Assembly (NCBI RefSeq): GCF_000239695.1
Contig: NZ_JH470338.1
Coordinates: forward strand, 1,280,613 to 1,344,612
Direction of reading: 5' to 3'
Origin: Actinomyces graevenitzii C83
GTDB lineage: Bacteria > Actinomycetota > Actinomycetes > Actinomycetales > Actinomycetaceae
DNA: 64,000 bases
Positions 35,764 to 44,270 of the stretch are shown in pieces. The position numbers and the translations under genes are program-made. The notes under the pieces were generated by a model. It did not search any database, was not told the origin of the DNA, and saw only the letters and a program-made list of their open reading frames with translations. The stretch's first letter is position 1. Every line of letters begins with the position of its first letter.

Positions 35764-36654
35764 ATGCGAGCATCAGCCAACCGAAGGCGTTTTGCGGCAC
35801 TAACCTGCCTAGCCCTAGTCCCTACCCTTGGCGCCTGCCAGGCCCATATGGATCTAACCGTGCATGAAGAGGGCACCTACGACGCCGTCATCCGCATGGT
35901 GGATAACACGTCCTCGCAGATCACCAGCACTTCACAGTGCAAGCAGCTGGCTAGTTCCCTGCGCAGCTCGATTGCCACTAATAAGGGCAGTGAAATTAAG
36001 GTCAAGTCCATCAAGGGCGACGAGGGTATTGGCTGCGAATTCACCTTTAAATCCATTCCGGTAGCCACCGCCGCCACTAAGCCGATCCCCAATGCCAGCG
36101 CCGCTAGCACCGCCAATGCCTCAGCTAACGCGAACGCCTCGGCGAGCCCCACCGGCGCCACTAACGCACTAGTGTGGCGCCAGGGTAACAAGGTTTTTGT
36201 GCGTATTCCCGGGGTAAACACTGACGGAGACTCTGAGGCCGCCGGCGCTTCCCCTAGCGCCAGCACCTCAACTGGCGCAAACGGTTCCAGCAGCTCAAAC
36301 GGTTCAAACGGCTCAGCTGGTTCGAGCGGCTCAGGTAGCTCTGGCGGCTCTAGCAAATCCGGCGGCAGCGATGATGTGGTTGAAAAATACAAGTCACTGA
36401 TCGACACCAAACTGACAGTAACTTTCCCCGGCGCAGTTATTGACGCTGGCGGCGGCAAGGTGCAGGGGCACAAAGTCACTTGGAGCGGCCCGCAGATCCT
36501 GGCTACTGGGGTCAGCGCCTCAGGTTACGCGATTGGTAATGGCGGCATGCCCTGGTATTCGGCCTCACGCCCGTGGTCTTGGTTGATTGTCGGCTCGGTC
36601 TTTGCGCTGACGGCATTTGGTTTTTGGCGACGCCGCCGCGCCCACACCAGCTAA
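35764..36654 (+). CDS. LppM-domain lipoprotein with Ser/Gly-rich linker
   Basis: The 296-aa protein starts with a lipobox (LVPTLGAC, Cys25) and then MDLTVHEEGTYDAVIRMVD, the opening of LppM-type actinobacterial lipoproteins. The closing strand KLTVTFPGAVIDAGGGKVQGHKVTW is the hallmark of that domain. Between them sit the Cys pair SQCKQLA and GIGCEF, a 90-residue Ala/Asn and Ser/Gly-rich insertion, then a C-terminal membrane helix and RRRR. It is the only member of the local family on the plus strand and the only one with a lipobox. Function is unknown; LppM itself is a cell-envelope lipoprotein. The neighbouring genes are its relatives. Confidence 0.75.
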   Translation: MRASANRRRFAALTCLALVPTLGACQAHMDLTVHEEGTYDAVIRMVDNTSSQITSTSQCKQLASSLRSSIATNKGSEIKVKSIKGDEGIGCEFTFKSIPVATAATKPIPNASAASTANASANANASASPTGATNALVWRQGNKVFVRIPGVNTDGDSEAAGASPSASTSTGANGSSSSNGSNGSAGSSGSGSSGGSSKSGGSDDVVEKYKSLIDTKLTVTFPGAVIDAGGGKVQGHKVTWSGPQILATGVSASGYAIGNGGMPWYSASRPWSWLIVGSVFALTAFGFWRRRRAHTS

Positions 36655-36745
36655 CAGCAGCCAGAGTGACGCCGCCGACCCCAGTAGCGCCGTCGACCCC
36701 AGGCAGCTAAAACGGCGCCGTCGGCCCCAAAAAAACCAATAAAAA

Positions 36746-36803
36746 GCCCCGGTAACCTTGAACTGCGTCCCGAAACTTGGACGCGTTTAATGGTAACCGG
36801 GGC
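36746..36803. terminator. Nested hairpin between convergent LppM-like genes
   Basis: GCCCCGGTAACC (36746-36757) pairs with 36792-36803 with one mismatch. Inside it GCGTCC/GGACGC (about 36765-36784) forms a second stem. A-runs on the left and T-rich sequence on the right suggest termination in both directions for the genes ending at 36654 and 36827. Confidence 0.7.
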
Positions 36804-36826
36804 GATTTATTTAAGCGCTCGCAGGC

Positions 36827-37555
36827 TCAGCGGACCTGGGCGATCTTCTGCTTGCGCTTGGAGCTGACCACTACGGCCACAACCACAATCGCGATCACCA
36901 AAACCGCAGCCACGCCACCGATGATCAGACCGGTGGACAGGCCAGAGTCAGAGGACTTGTCAGCAGCGGCGGCCTTAGCAGTGGCGGTGGGCTCAGCCTT
37001 CTTCTCGGCGCTGACCTTACCGGTAATAGTGCTAGCAGTGGTGCCATCAGCGAAGGTTACGGTGTTACCGGAGATGGTGCCGCCCTTAGCGGAGGTTACG
37101 TCGCCGGGGTAGGTTACCTTCATGTCCATCTTGTAGGTACCAACAGCCTGCAGGCTGGATAAGGATCCAGTTAGCGTGGAAGCATCAAAGGTGAACTCGC
37201 CCTTTTCTTCCTTACCACCCAGGATCTTGACGGTGTCGCCCTTCACCACCAGGCGGCAGACCTTACCGCCATCAGTGCCATCAACAACCGTAGCATCGGT
37301 AGTGGTGCCCGCAGTGGCCGGAATAGCAGCCTTAATGTTGGGGCACACCTGGGTGATAATAGTGCCGTTATCGCCGTCAACAGCGACGTCAACCTGGTAC
37401 ACCGTGTTGGTCATGGACTCGATGTTGACGTTTGCGTGGATGGTGAAGGCCATAGCAGCCTGAGCCGGAGAAGCTACTAGCACGCCACCAACAGCCAGAG
37501 CTGCAGCTGCTCCTAGGGAAAGCGCCTTGGTACGAATACGCTTAAAAATAGACAT
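36827..37555 (-). CDS. LppM-like membrane-anchored surface protein, short form
   Basis: The 242-aa product has a signal peptide (residues 1-33, cleavage after PAQA), an ectodomain with the Cys pair TQVCPNIK and GKVCRLVV, and the LppM-like strand YPGDVTSAKGGTISGNTVTF. An Ala/Lys-rich linker and one membrane helix (about 212-234) with a KRKQK stop signal follow. It has a normal AAAGG ribosome site 8 nt before the ATG, unlike most of its relatives upstream. Its sequence is the most divergent of the minus-strand series and is closest to stand-alone LppM proteins. Function unknown. Confidence 0.75.
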   Translation of the reverse strand: MSIFKRIRTKALSLGAAAALAVGGVLVASPAQAAMAFTIHANVNIESMTNTVYQVDVAVDGDNGTIITQVCPNIKAAIPATAGTTTDATVVDGTDGGKVCRLVVKGDTVKILGGKEEKGEFTFDASTLTGSLSSLQAVGTYKMDMKVTYPGDVTSAKGGTISGNTVTFADGTTASTITGKVSAEKKAEPTATAKAAAADKSSDSGLSTGLIIGGVAAVLVIAIVVVAVVVSSKRKQKIAQVR

Positions 37556-37680
37556 TATCTACCTTTCTTTCTGCCCGGTTTGGGGATAAGCAGAATCCTC
37601 GGCAATTGTATGGGCTCAAACTTGATACTTGCTGGGACGTGTCCGACTTGTTACCTAAGTGGGTAACATATAAACCAAAA

Positions 37681-37707
37681 CGACGATATAGCCCGGCTAT
37701 ATCGTCG
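37681..37707 (-). terminator. Intrinsic terminator
   Basis: A perfect 12-bp stem CGACGATATAGC (37681-37692) pairs with 37696-37707 around CCG. It is followed on the minus strand by TTTTGGTTT, 30 bp after the stop of the gene at 37738. Confidence 0.8.
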
Positions 37708-37737
37708 CTTTAGTTTTAAACAGCTAACAAATGCGGC

Positions 37738-38751
37738 TTACTGCTGCGGGTAGCCACCCTGTCGGTAGCCCTGCTGAGGGTATTGACCCTGCTGAGGGTA
37801 CTGACCTTGCTGAGGATACTGACCACCCTGCTGCGGGTAGCCCTGCTGAGGGTACTGACCACCCTGCTGGTAACCACCCTGGGGGTAGCCACCTTGCTGG
37901 GGGTAGCCCTGCTGCGGGGCGTAACCGAACTGGCCACCCATCGCGCTAGGCGGCTTCTTCTTGCCAGAGCGCACCGCGAAGAACGCGCCCACACCAACCA
38001 GCAGCACTACTACTACACCAATGATTACGTAGAGCACAGTGTTGTCATCTGAGCTGGAAGAGCTTGAGGAGCTCCCTGAATCCTTGGCGCTGCCGCCCCC
38101 ATTATTCGAGGCACCACCTTTGTTGTCAGAAGAACCCCCGTTGTCAGAGGAGCCACTACCGGGGTTGCCTACTACCTTGTACTTCCCACCCAGCTTTAGC
38201 TTGGCGGTGTTGCCGCTAACTTCAGCACCTTCAGCGGAAACAATGCCGCCACCAAAGGTTAAACGATAGTCGATCGAGCTATCACCATAGCTAGTGAGAC
38301 TGCTAAGCCCAGTTAGATCGCCTTCAACACGTACATTGCTACCATCGCGCTCAACATTGAAAGCAATACCGCTTACACCAGAGTCGGATGAGGTAGAGCT
38401 GATTACTGTCTCAAGCGGCGCAGTAACTTCGACGGCACAAACTTCTACACCCTCATACTGGGTAATTTCAGATTTGTTAACGGTGCCAAAACCAAGCGGG
38501 CTGGTACCGCCAGAGCTGTACCTATTGCACATAGTCTTGTGGTCAGCGCCTTGAACAGTGCTGTGTTCCTTCATAGAGATCGTTACAGTGTCCCCGGCGA
38601 ATTTAAATTCGGTCCACACTTTCATAGTTTGAGCGTCATCAGCACGCGCTGGGACGGTAAAACTTACCAGCGAAAATGCCAGCACAAAAGCAGCCAATAT
38701 GGCCCCTAGGCGCGCCACAAACGAGTGTGACTTCAAAGCAACAGCGTTCAT
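37738..38751 (-). CDS. LppM-like surface protein with Gln/Gly/Tyr/Pro repeat tail
   Basis: The 337-aa protein has a signal peptide 1-37 (ends VPARA). The ectodomain has Cys75 (DHKTMCNR) and Cys105 ([10 protein letters not shown]) and the LppM-like segment FGGGIVSAEGAEVSGNTAKL at 166-186. A Ser/Gly/Asn linker and one helix at 236-259 follow, then RSGKKKPP and a 75-residue cytoplasmic tail of YPQQGG-type units. The tail DNA (37738-37925) is an imperfect tandem repeat and prone to slippage. A -10-like TAGGGT (38758-38763 on the minus strand) is 6 nt before the ATG and no ribosome site is visible, suggesting leaderless translation. Function unknown; the ectodomain is nearly copied in the gene at 41423. 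Confidence 0.75.
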   Translation of the reverse strand: MNAVALKSHSFVARLGAILAAFVLAFSLVSFTVPARADDAQTMKVWTEFKFAGDTVTISMKEHSTVQGADHKTMCNRYSSGGTSPLGFGTVNKSEITQYEGVEVCAVEVTAPLETVISSTSSDSGVSGIAFNVERDGSNVRVEGDLTGLSSLTSYGDSSIDYRLTFGGGIVSAEGAEVSGNTAKLKLGGKYKVVGNPGSGSSDNGGSSDNKGGASNNGGGSAKDSGSSSSSSSSDDNTVLYVIIGVVVVLLVGVGAFFAVRSGKKKPPSAMGGQFGYAPQQGYPQQGGYPQGGYQQGGQYPQQGYPQQGGQYPQQGQYPQQGQYPQQGYRQGGYPQQ

Positions 38752-38820
38752 GTTTATACCCTAGCCCTTTTTAGTAGGCCAGGCATCTTAAAGCCTTGGG
38801 GATTAAACCCCGGCGCCCAA

Positions 38821-39141
38821 CTATTTCCTGATTTTGCGTGACCTAGCAGGCCGGTGTTTATGACCACAGGGCCCCACAATAAGCAGCACTACCCCAATGA
38901 CTACCGTGAGCGCCGTCGCCCCCACAATCACATAAAGCACAGCGCTACCAACTGTCATCTCCGTGCCAGAGTCACCGGCACTAGTGACAACAGAACTGGT
39001 GGCGGAGCTAGCGTCAGTAGCCACGTAACTGGCAGCGCGGGCCGGCGAATTTACCAGCAGCAGCGCAAAAGCCAACAGCAGGGTGCCCAGCACAGCCCCT
39101 ACTCGCTCTAACCCTACTTTCATAGCATTCATCCTGCTCAC
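38821..39141 (-). CDS. Ectodomain-less remnant of the LppM-like family
   Basis: The 106-aa product keeps the family's signal peptide (LLLAFALLLVNSPARA, to residue 36), about 30 residues of Thr/Ser linker, one membrane helix (VLYVIVGATALTVVIGVVLL) and a basic tail GHKHRPARSRKIRK, but no Cys pair and no LppM-like domain. It looks like an in-frame internal deletion. The GTG start at 39139-39141 is supported by TAGGAT 6 nt upstream, as in the relatives; an ATG nine bases later (MNAMKVG) is the alternative and matches the family's MNA opening. It may be a decaying copy or a functional mini-protein. Confidence 0.6.
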   Translation of the reverse strand: MSRMNAMKVGLERVGAVLGTLLLAFALLLVNSPARAASYVATDASSATSSVVTSAGDSGTEMTVGSAVLYVIVGATALTVVIGVVLLIVGPCGHKHRPARSRKIRK

Positions 39142-39235
39142 GGCCCTATCCTAGGAACATTTAACCGGGATTTACCTGGATTTTAGCTGGGGATAACTCC
39201 CCTACTGCGCAGTTCTTCGGCCCGGTGGTGGCGCA

Positions 39236-40138
39236 CTATCTGCATTCTGGTGGCGCATTACCTGCATTTTCCGACGGCGAAGGCGCCTTCTGCGGCAAAC
39301 CGGAATTGGCGTCTGCTGGCATAGCGTCAGGGCCGAGGTCTTCATTAGAAGTTACTGACTTAGCAAAACATGCCTTAACACACATAAAAATCGCTACCGC
39401 ACCAACAATCAGTATCAACGCAAGCAATGTATTAAGCACCCGCATAAGATCAATCGACCATAACAGGCGATAGAATGACTGTAACTGGCGATAAAATCTT
39501 GGAGTCGAGGAAGTTAGGTCCCCTCTGGCCGGTATCTCGTTAGAGTCACTGGCCGGCACCTCGTTAGAGTCGTGGGAAGTCAAAGAAGCTACTACTTCAA
39601 AGTCTTCATTTTTGGCAACGAAAATGGAGGCATGCTTTTCCATCTCACCTCCAAAATAAGAAATAGTCTCTACATTTTGAAATCTAATAGTATATTCAAT
39701 CTCGCCAGTGTAAGCAGGATCTGTTACACCTATTATTTTAACGATATTACCTTCAACAATAATCTCAGCACCGTATATGAGTGTGTGCGATAACTCCTCT
39801 TTAGAGATCGCGACAATATAAGCTGAGCAAACTTCTACACCATCATAATGCCCTATTTCAAGCTTATATACTCTCTGACCTAGGTCAGCCTCTAACCGCT
39901 TAACGTAATCAGAGCCTTTTGAGCACATGCTTTTGGTTAATTCATTAGAATTTATATGTGTTTTTATCTCAACATATGCCATACTATTATCAAAATTTAT
40001 TTGCACCCAGGTGCGCATGCTATCTTCGCCATGCGCCGGCGCGGACACAGCAAACAGCGAACAAGTCAGCGCAAGTACTAACACCAAAACGCCGCATACA
40101 CGAGTCGCCATTGATCGCGCGTTAGCCATACTGTCCAC
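39236..40138 (-). CDS. Divergent AT-rich LppM-like surface protein
   Basis: The 300-aa product follows the family plan: signal peptide (ends SAPAHG), Cys pair in LTKSMCSKGSD and HYDGVEVCSAY, a helix VLNTLLALILIVGAVAIFM near 237-256, and an acidic, Pro-rich tail. The LppM-like strand is degenerate (FQNVETISYFGGEMEKHASIF), without the usual glycine pattern. Codon use is visibly more AT-rich between 39600 and 40000 than in its neighbours, which suggests a separate origin. GTG at 40136-40138 has TAGGGT 6 nt upstream; an ATG three codons later is possible. A repeated DSNEVPASDSNEIPA unit sits before the helix. Function unknown. Confidence 0.68.
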   Translation of the reverse strand: MDSMANARSMATRVCGVLVLVLALTCSLFAVSAPAHGEDSMRTWVQINFDNSMAYVEIKTHINSNELTKSMCSKGSDYVKRLEADLGQRVYKLEIGHYDGVEVCSAYIVAISKEELSHTLIYGAEIIVEGNIVKIIGVTDPAYTGEIEYTIRFQNVETISYFGGEMEKHASIFVAKNEDFEVVASLTSHDSNEVPASDSNEIPARGDLTSSTPRFYRQLQSFYRLLWSIDLMRVLNTLLALILIVGAVAIFMCVKACFAKSVTSNEDLGPDAMPADANSGLPQKAPSPSENAGNAPPECR

Positions 40139-40224
40139 CCTTTAACCCTATAAACTCAAATAAATCAACTAGGGATAACTGCTCAAGTTTAGCTGTTAGG
40201 CACCAACTAACAGCTATTAAACAA

Positions 40225-40258
40225 AACCAGGGCCGGGTATAAAACCACGGCCCTGGTT
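40225..40258 (-). terminator. Intrinsic terminator of an LppM-like gene
   Basis: AACCAGGGCCG (40225-40235) pairs with 40248-40258, followed on the minus strand by TTGTTT. The same ACCAGGGCCGG core recurs in the terminators at 45481 and 46377. Confidence 0.8.
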
Positions 40259-40272
40259 GAAATGAATTCTAG

Positions 40273-41286
40273 CTAGCCGTTATAGCCGCCATATTGGCCT
40301 TGCTGAGGGTAGTTACCCTGCGGCGGATACTGTTGCTGGGGGTAGGAACCAGGCCCGTAAGACTGCGGCGCGTAAGCAAACTGCCCACCCATCCCACTAG
40401 GCGGCTTCTTCTTACCTGAACGCAGTGCCAGGAAAGCACCCAGACCCACAAGCGATACCACTGCAACGCCAATAATTACGTAAAGCAGAGTGTTGTCACT
40501 TGAGGACTTGGAGCTTTTTACAGCCAGCGGAGTGGGCGTAGCGGTAGCTGGAGCGCCGTTAGCGACAGTGTTTTCATTGTTGTCAGAACCAGGAGTAATA
40601 GAAGGGGTAGCAGTGGGAGTGGCGCCACCCTGGTTATTTCCCGAGGATCCGCCATTGTTGGAGCCGCCGTTGGAAGACCCGCCATTAGTAGAGCCACCAT
40701 TTGAGCTGCCGCTACCCGGATTACCAACTACCTTGAACTTGCCGCCAAGCTTGAGCTTTGCAGTGTTACCACTGACTTCAGCACCCTCAGCAGAAACCAC
40801 ACCACCAGCAAAAGTGATCTTGTAATCAATAAACTGATCGCTAGTAGCATCAGAGAAGACAGATAAATCGCCTTCGTAGACAATGTTGGAGCCTTCGCGG
40901 TGAACCTTATCGTCTGCCCCAAAACCAATAGCCGTGCCATCAGAGCTAATGAATTGGTCAATCTTTACGGTTGCCTGCATTTCGCAAACTTCAACACCCT
41001 CATACTGGGTAATTCCAGACTTGAGGGCACCATCATAAGCACTGGAATTTCCGTATTTGTTGCACATGGTTTTCTGGTCATAGCCTTGCATTGTGCTGTG
41101 ATACCTATAGGAGAAAGTTACGTTATCTCCACTAAAGCTATATTCCAACCACATTTTCATGTCTAGCTCGCCGTCAGCGCGTGCTGGCACAGTAAGACTT
41201 ACCAGCGAAAAAGCCAGCATCAAAGCGACCACTACGGCCCCTATACGTGCCACAAACTCGCGTGATTTAAAAGCTACAACGTTCAT
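40273..41286 (-). CDS. LppM-like surface protein with Gly/Asn linker and Tyr/Gln tail
   Basis: From the ATG at 41286 the product is 337 aa: MNVVAFKSREF signal peptide ending VPARA, Cys pair in QKTMCNKYG and [11 protein letters not shown], LppM-like FAGGVVSAEGAEVSGNTAKL, a linker of four SNGGS-type repeats, one membrane helix (LLYVIIGVAVVSLVGLGAFL), RSGKKKPP and a tail of YPQQ/YG units. The strand segment is almost identical to that of the gene at 37738. TAGGCT at 41294-41299 is 7 nt before the ATG; an earlier TTG at 41304 is less likely. A terminator follows. Function unknown. Confidence 0.75.
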   Translation of the reverse strand: MNVVAFKSREFVARIGAVVVALMLAFSLVSLTVPARADGELDMKMWLEYSFSGDNVTFSYRYHSTMQGYDQKTMCNKYGNSSAYDGALKSGITQYEGVEVCEMQATVKIDQFISSDGTAIGFGADDKVHREGSNIVYEGDLSVFSDATSDQFIDYKITFAGGVVSAEGAEVSGNTAKLKLGGKFKVVGNPGSGSSNGGSTNGGSSNGGSNNGGSSGNNQGGATPTATPSITPGSDNNENTVANGAPATATPTPLAVKSSKSSSDNTLLYVIIGVAVVSLVGLGAFLALRSGKKKPPSGMGGQFAYAPQSYGPGSYPQQQYPPQGNYPQQGQYGGYNG

Positions 41287-41422
41287 GCCCCCTAGCCTAG
41301 CCAATTTTTAACCAGCTAAGCATTGGGGACAAGTCCCTAGGGCTACCTGACCATAGTCGCAACAGCCTCATGCCCCACCAATCTAGCTATTTGCCAAGCC
41401 CAGACAAGCTTATCGTCAATAG

Positions 41423-42313
41423 CTAGGGCTTCTTCCGGGACTGCAAGAATGACCACCCTAGTCCACCCAGCGCCAGCGCCCCTACCACCACAACAGCCCC
41501 ATAAATAATGGTGTCGTTGCTGCCATCGGTAGAGCCGACGGCGCTGGTAGTGACAGCTGAACTGGTTGCGCCAGCCCCAGCTGCAGCTGCATTAGAAGTA
41601 GTCTCTTGCGGTTTAATCGCGTCACTAGCCGCAACGCTAGGAGAGCTAGTAGCAGCACCTAAAGAACTAGCGTCACTCGAAGCAGAGGGAAAAGAGCCCC
41701 CATTGTTAGAGGAGCCGCTGCCAGGGTTACCTACTACCTTGTACTTTTCACCCGGCTTTAGCTTGGCGGTGTTGCCGCTAACTTCAACGCCTTCAGCAGA
41801 AACAATGCCGCCAGCAAAGGTTAAACGAAAGTCCATCCAGTCATTACCATAGCTACTGACACCATAACGAGTAGTTTCGCCTTCGATACGTACATTGCTA
41901 CCATCACGCTCAATATTGAAGTTCACATCACTTATGCCAAGGTCGGATGAGCTATAGTTGAGTACTGTCTCAAGCGGCGCAGTAACTTCGATGGCACAAA
42001 CTTCTACACCCTCATACTGAGTAATTTCAGATTTAGCGGTGATATAACCGAGCTGGCTAGTGCCGTCAGTGCTGAACTCACTCTTACTGCAGAAGGTCTT
42101 GTGGTCAGCGCCTTGGACAGTACTGTGAACCTTCTCAGAGAGCGTTACAGTGTCCCCAGCGAATTTATATTCCACCCACACTTTCATGGTTTGAGCGTCG
42201 TCAGCACGTGCCGGGACGGTAAGACTTACTAACGAAAATGCCAGTACAAAAGCAGCCAAGATGGCCCCTAGTTGCGCCACAAGCGCGCGCATTTTTAAAA
42301 CCGCAGTGTTCAT
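41423..42313 (-). CDS. Mosaic LppM-like surface protein
   Basis: The 296-aa product combines an N-terminal two-thirds close to the gene at 37738 ([57 protein letters not shown]) with a C-terminal third nearly identical to the gene at 42333 (SPSVAASDAIKPQ, then the helix IIYGAVVVVGALALGGLG and QSRKKP). It lacks the repeat tail. I start it at the ATG at 42313; the upstream reading to 42364 would overlap the previous gene. It is only 19 bp after the stop of the 42333 gene and has AGGG rather than a -10 box before the start, so the pair is probably cotranscribed. Function unknown. Confidence 0.75.
   Translation of the reverse strand: MNTAVLKMRALVAQLGAILAAFVLAFSLVSLTVPARADDAQTMKVWVEYKFAGDTVTLSEKVHSTVQGADHKTFCSKSEFSTDGTSQLGYITAKSEITQYEGVEVCAIEVTAPLETVLNYSSSDLGISDVNFNIERDGSNVRIEGETTRYGVSSYGNDWMDFRLTFAGGIVSAEGVEVSGNTAKLKPGEKYKVVGNPGSGSSNNGGSFPSASSDASSLGAATSSPSVAASDAIKPQETTSNAAAAGAGATSSAVTTSAVGSTDGSNDTIIYGAVVVVGALALGGLGWSFLQSRKKP
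41456..41655 (-). repeat. 200-bp near-identical segment, copy 1
   Basis: This stretch is collinear with 42366-42565 (offset 910 bp). The first 115 bp differ at a single base; the rest is slightly more diverged. It encodes the Ser/Thr linker and membrane helix. Recent duplication or gene conversion is the simplest reading. Confidence 0.9.
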
Positions 42314-42332
42314 AGCCCTGATACCTTTAGTT

Positions 42333-43211
42333 TCAGATTTTCTTCCTAGATTGCCAGACAGCAACCCCTAGTCCACCCAGCGCCAGCGCCCCTACCACCA
42401 CAACAGCCCCATAAATAATGGTGTCGTTGCCGCCATCGGTAGAGCCGACGGCGCTGGTAGTGACAGCTGAACTGGTTGCGCTAGCCCCGGCTGCGGCCAC
42501 GTTAGAGGGTGTGCTCTGCGGCTTAATAGCGTCACTAGCCGCAACGCTAGGAGAGCTAGTCGCCGCAGGAATGCCTGACTTAGAGGAATTTAAAGGACTA
42601 GCAGTGCCTGAACTAGAAGGCTTGGTACTAGCAGAAGCTTTAGTGCTGCCTACTACTTCAAATGTGGCATCATAGAGGCCATCATTGCCAAATACAGTTG
42701 CAGTATTGCCGACAATGTTAGCACTCGATGCTGCAGTGATCCCGCCATCAAAAGTGAAACTATAGGTGTTTGAATAGTTAACCGTGTCGTGTGGCGCGAT
42801 ACCTTTTACCTTGATGTTTTCACCTTCGCGCATCACACCGAAAAGTTCACTACGCGCGGTGCCGTTTAGCATTCCCTCAAGTGTTGCCCTGGATTCAACA
42901 ACGCAAACTTGCGTGTCCTGATAGTGATCTAAATAGGCTCTGGTGATTGTCCACCCCCATACGGTAGTGCCTACGTTTTTTTGGGCCTCGGTACATATAT
43001 CTGCAGTGGCAGCATTGCCACCTTCAGTTTCGACACGAGTTTTTGTGGTGGCAATTACCTCATCACCACTAAATCTTGTATTGGACCAACTGAGCGTAGA
43101 CGCATGAGCCGGTGGAGCTACCACCAGTAGGGAAAATGCCAGCACAAAAGCAGCTAAAACCGCACCTACTCGCATCGTAAGCGCACGGGCATTTAAAACC
43201 TCAGCGTTCAT
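42333..43211 (-). CDS. LppM-like surface protein without repeat tail
   Basis: The 292-aa protein has the signal peptide [29 protein letters not shown] ending PAHA, Cys pair in ADICTEAQK and DTQVCVVES, a divergent LppM-like segment FDGGITAASSANIVGNTATVF, a Ser/Thr linker, and a membrane helix shared with the gene at 41423, ending QSRKKI. TAGAGT (43218-43223) is 6 nt before the ATG. The ectodomain differs clearly from that of 41423 although their C-terminal DNA is almost identical. Function unknown. Confidence 0.75.
   Translation of the reverse strand: MNAEVLNARALTMRVGAVLAAFVLAFSLLVVAPPAHASTLSWSNTRFSGDEVIATTKTRVETEGGNAATADICTEAQKNVGTTVWGWTITRAYLDHYQDTQVCVVESRATLEGMLNGTARSELFGVMREGENIKVKGIAPHDTVNYSNTYSFTFDGGITAASSANIVGNTATVFGNDGLYDATFEVVGSTKASASTKPSSSGTASPLNSSKSGIPAATSSPSVAASDAIKPQSTPSNVAAAGASATSSAVTTSAVGSTDGGNDTIIYGAVVVVGALALGGLGVAVWQSRKKI
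42366..42565 (-). repeat. 200-bp near-identical segment, copy 2
   Basis: Partner of 41456-41655. It covers the 3' end of the neighbouring paralogue, so a crossover inside it would swap or fuse C-terminal halves of the two genes. Confidence 0.9.
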
Positions 43212-43286
43212 GGATTAACTCTAACCAGTTTTAAGCGGTTCGCACTTGCAAAACTCCCAATAGTTAGAGCTAGCATCCAGATTCAG

Positions 43287-44192
43287 CTAAAAATTAGGGC
43301 CGTAACCAAACTGGGGGCCAACAGGTGGGCCGGGAGGCTTTTTCTTGCCAGAACGTAGCGCCAGCAACACTGCTAAGGCGATAATTAGCACCACTGCGGC
43401 AGCGATAAAAGCATAGAGCAGGGCGTTGTTACCTGAAGAGTTTGAGCTAAAGTCCCCAGCTAGATCATCAGCCTTATTATCGCCAGAAATAATATTTGCT
43501 GAACCATTAGGATCACCAACCACCTCGAAGGTGTCAGCACTTACCACAAAGGTGTTTCCCTCCACCTTGCCACCGGTAGAAGAGATAATCCCACCATCAA
43601 AGGTGATGCGGTATTCGATAGCTGAGTGCTCAGAGTACTCAGACCTGTCACTTTCAAGTTTTAGGTTTTTACCGTCACGCGTAACAGAAAAACCGTAGGT
43701 TTCATCGGTTGATGTCTCGATCATCGAGTTAACTGTTAAGTTGCCCTCGATAACGCAAACTTCCATGCCGTTGTATTGCTCTAGTTCAATCCTGGTGATT
43801 TCACCATTTGCCCCAGTGCTGGAACTGGTGGCGCTCTTGTAGCTAGCACACAGGCTTTTAGTAGTCGTATATTCGCTGGAAACATGAGTTTTCATGACGT
43901 AAGAAACCTTATCGCCACTAAATTTCATGTCCACCCAGCTCTGTGTGCTCTCAGCATGGGCAGGCGCAGCCAGGAGCAGCAAAGAGAACGCCAGCATAAA
44001 AACCGCCAAAGCAGCCCCAGCGCCAACTGTAAACACACGCTCCCCGGCCACAAGCGCAGGTGATCGCGCAGCGAAGCTGCGTGCCTGCGCCGCGAGCGCC
44101 CGTGCAGGCATGTTCAGCCCCTCCGCGAGCGCCCGCCTATGCGCGCCAAGTCCCGCAGCGAGCGCCCGCGTCTTAAAAGCATCTACGTCCAT
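43287..44192 (-). CDS. LppM-like surface protein with long N-terminal lead
   Basis: The 301-aa product has an unusually long n-region of about 57 residues before the hydrophobic core (repeated ALAxGLNMPARALAAQ-type helix, Ala/Arg rich), then AVFMLAFSLLLLAAPAHA. The ectodomain has Cys in TKSLCASYKS and YNGMEVCVIEG and the segment FDGGIISSTGGKVEGNTFVV, the cleanest LppM-like signature in the series. One helix (LLYAFIAAAVVLIIALAVLL), then RSGKKKPPGPPVGPQ. TAGGGT at 44198-44203 is 5 nt before the ATG. Function unknown. The lead may be an internal artefact if translation starts later, at the Met of NMPAR. Confidence 0.72.
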   Translation of the reverse strand: MDVDAFKTRALAAGLGAHRRALAEGLNMPARALAAQARSFAARSPALVAGERVFTVGAGAALAVFMLAFSLLLLAAPAHAESTQSWVDMKFSGDKVSYVMKTHVSSEYTTTKSLCASYKSATSSSTGANGEITRIELEQYNGMEVCVIEGNLTVNSMIETSTDETYGFSVTRDGKNLKLESDRSEYSEHSAIEYRITFDGGIISSTGGKVEGNTFVVSADTFEVVGDPNGSANIISGDNKADDLAGDFSSNSSGNNALLYAFIAAAVVLIIALAVLLALRSGKKKPPGPPVGPQFGYGPNF

Positions 44193-44270
44193 GCTTAACC
44201 CTAACCAGTTTTGGCTAGGCGGTCATATCCCCCGCGTGGAGGAGCATAAACGCACGCTTAGATGGCTTTG

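Noticed and set aside
36746..36803. Nested hairpin considered as a riboswitch
   Set aside because: It lies at the 3' ends of two convergent genes and fits a two-way terminator; no ligand-binding core is visible.
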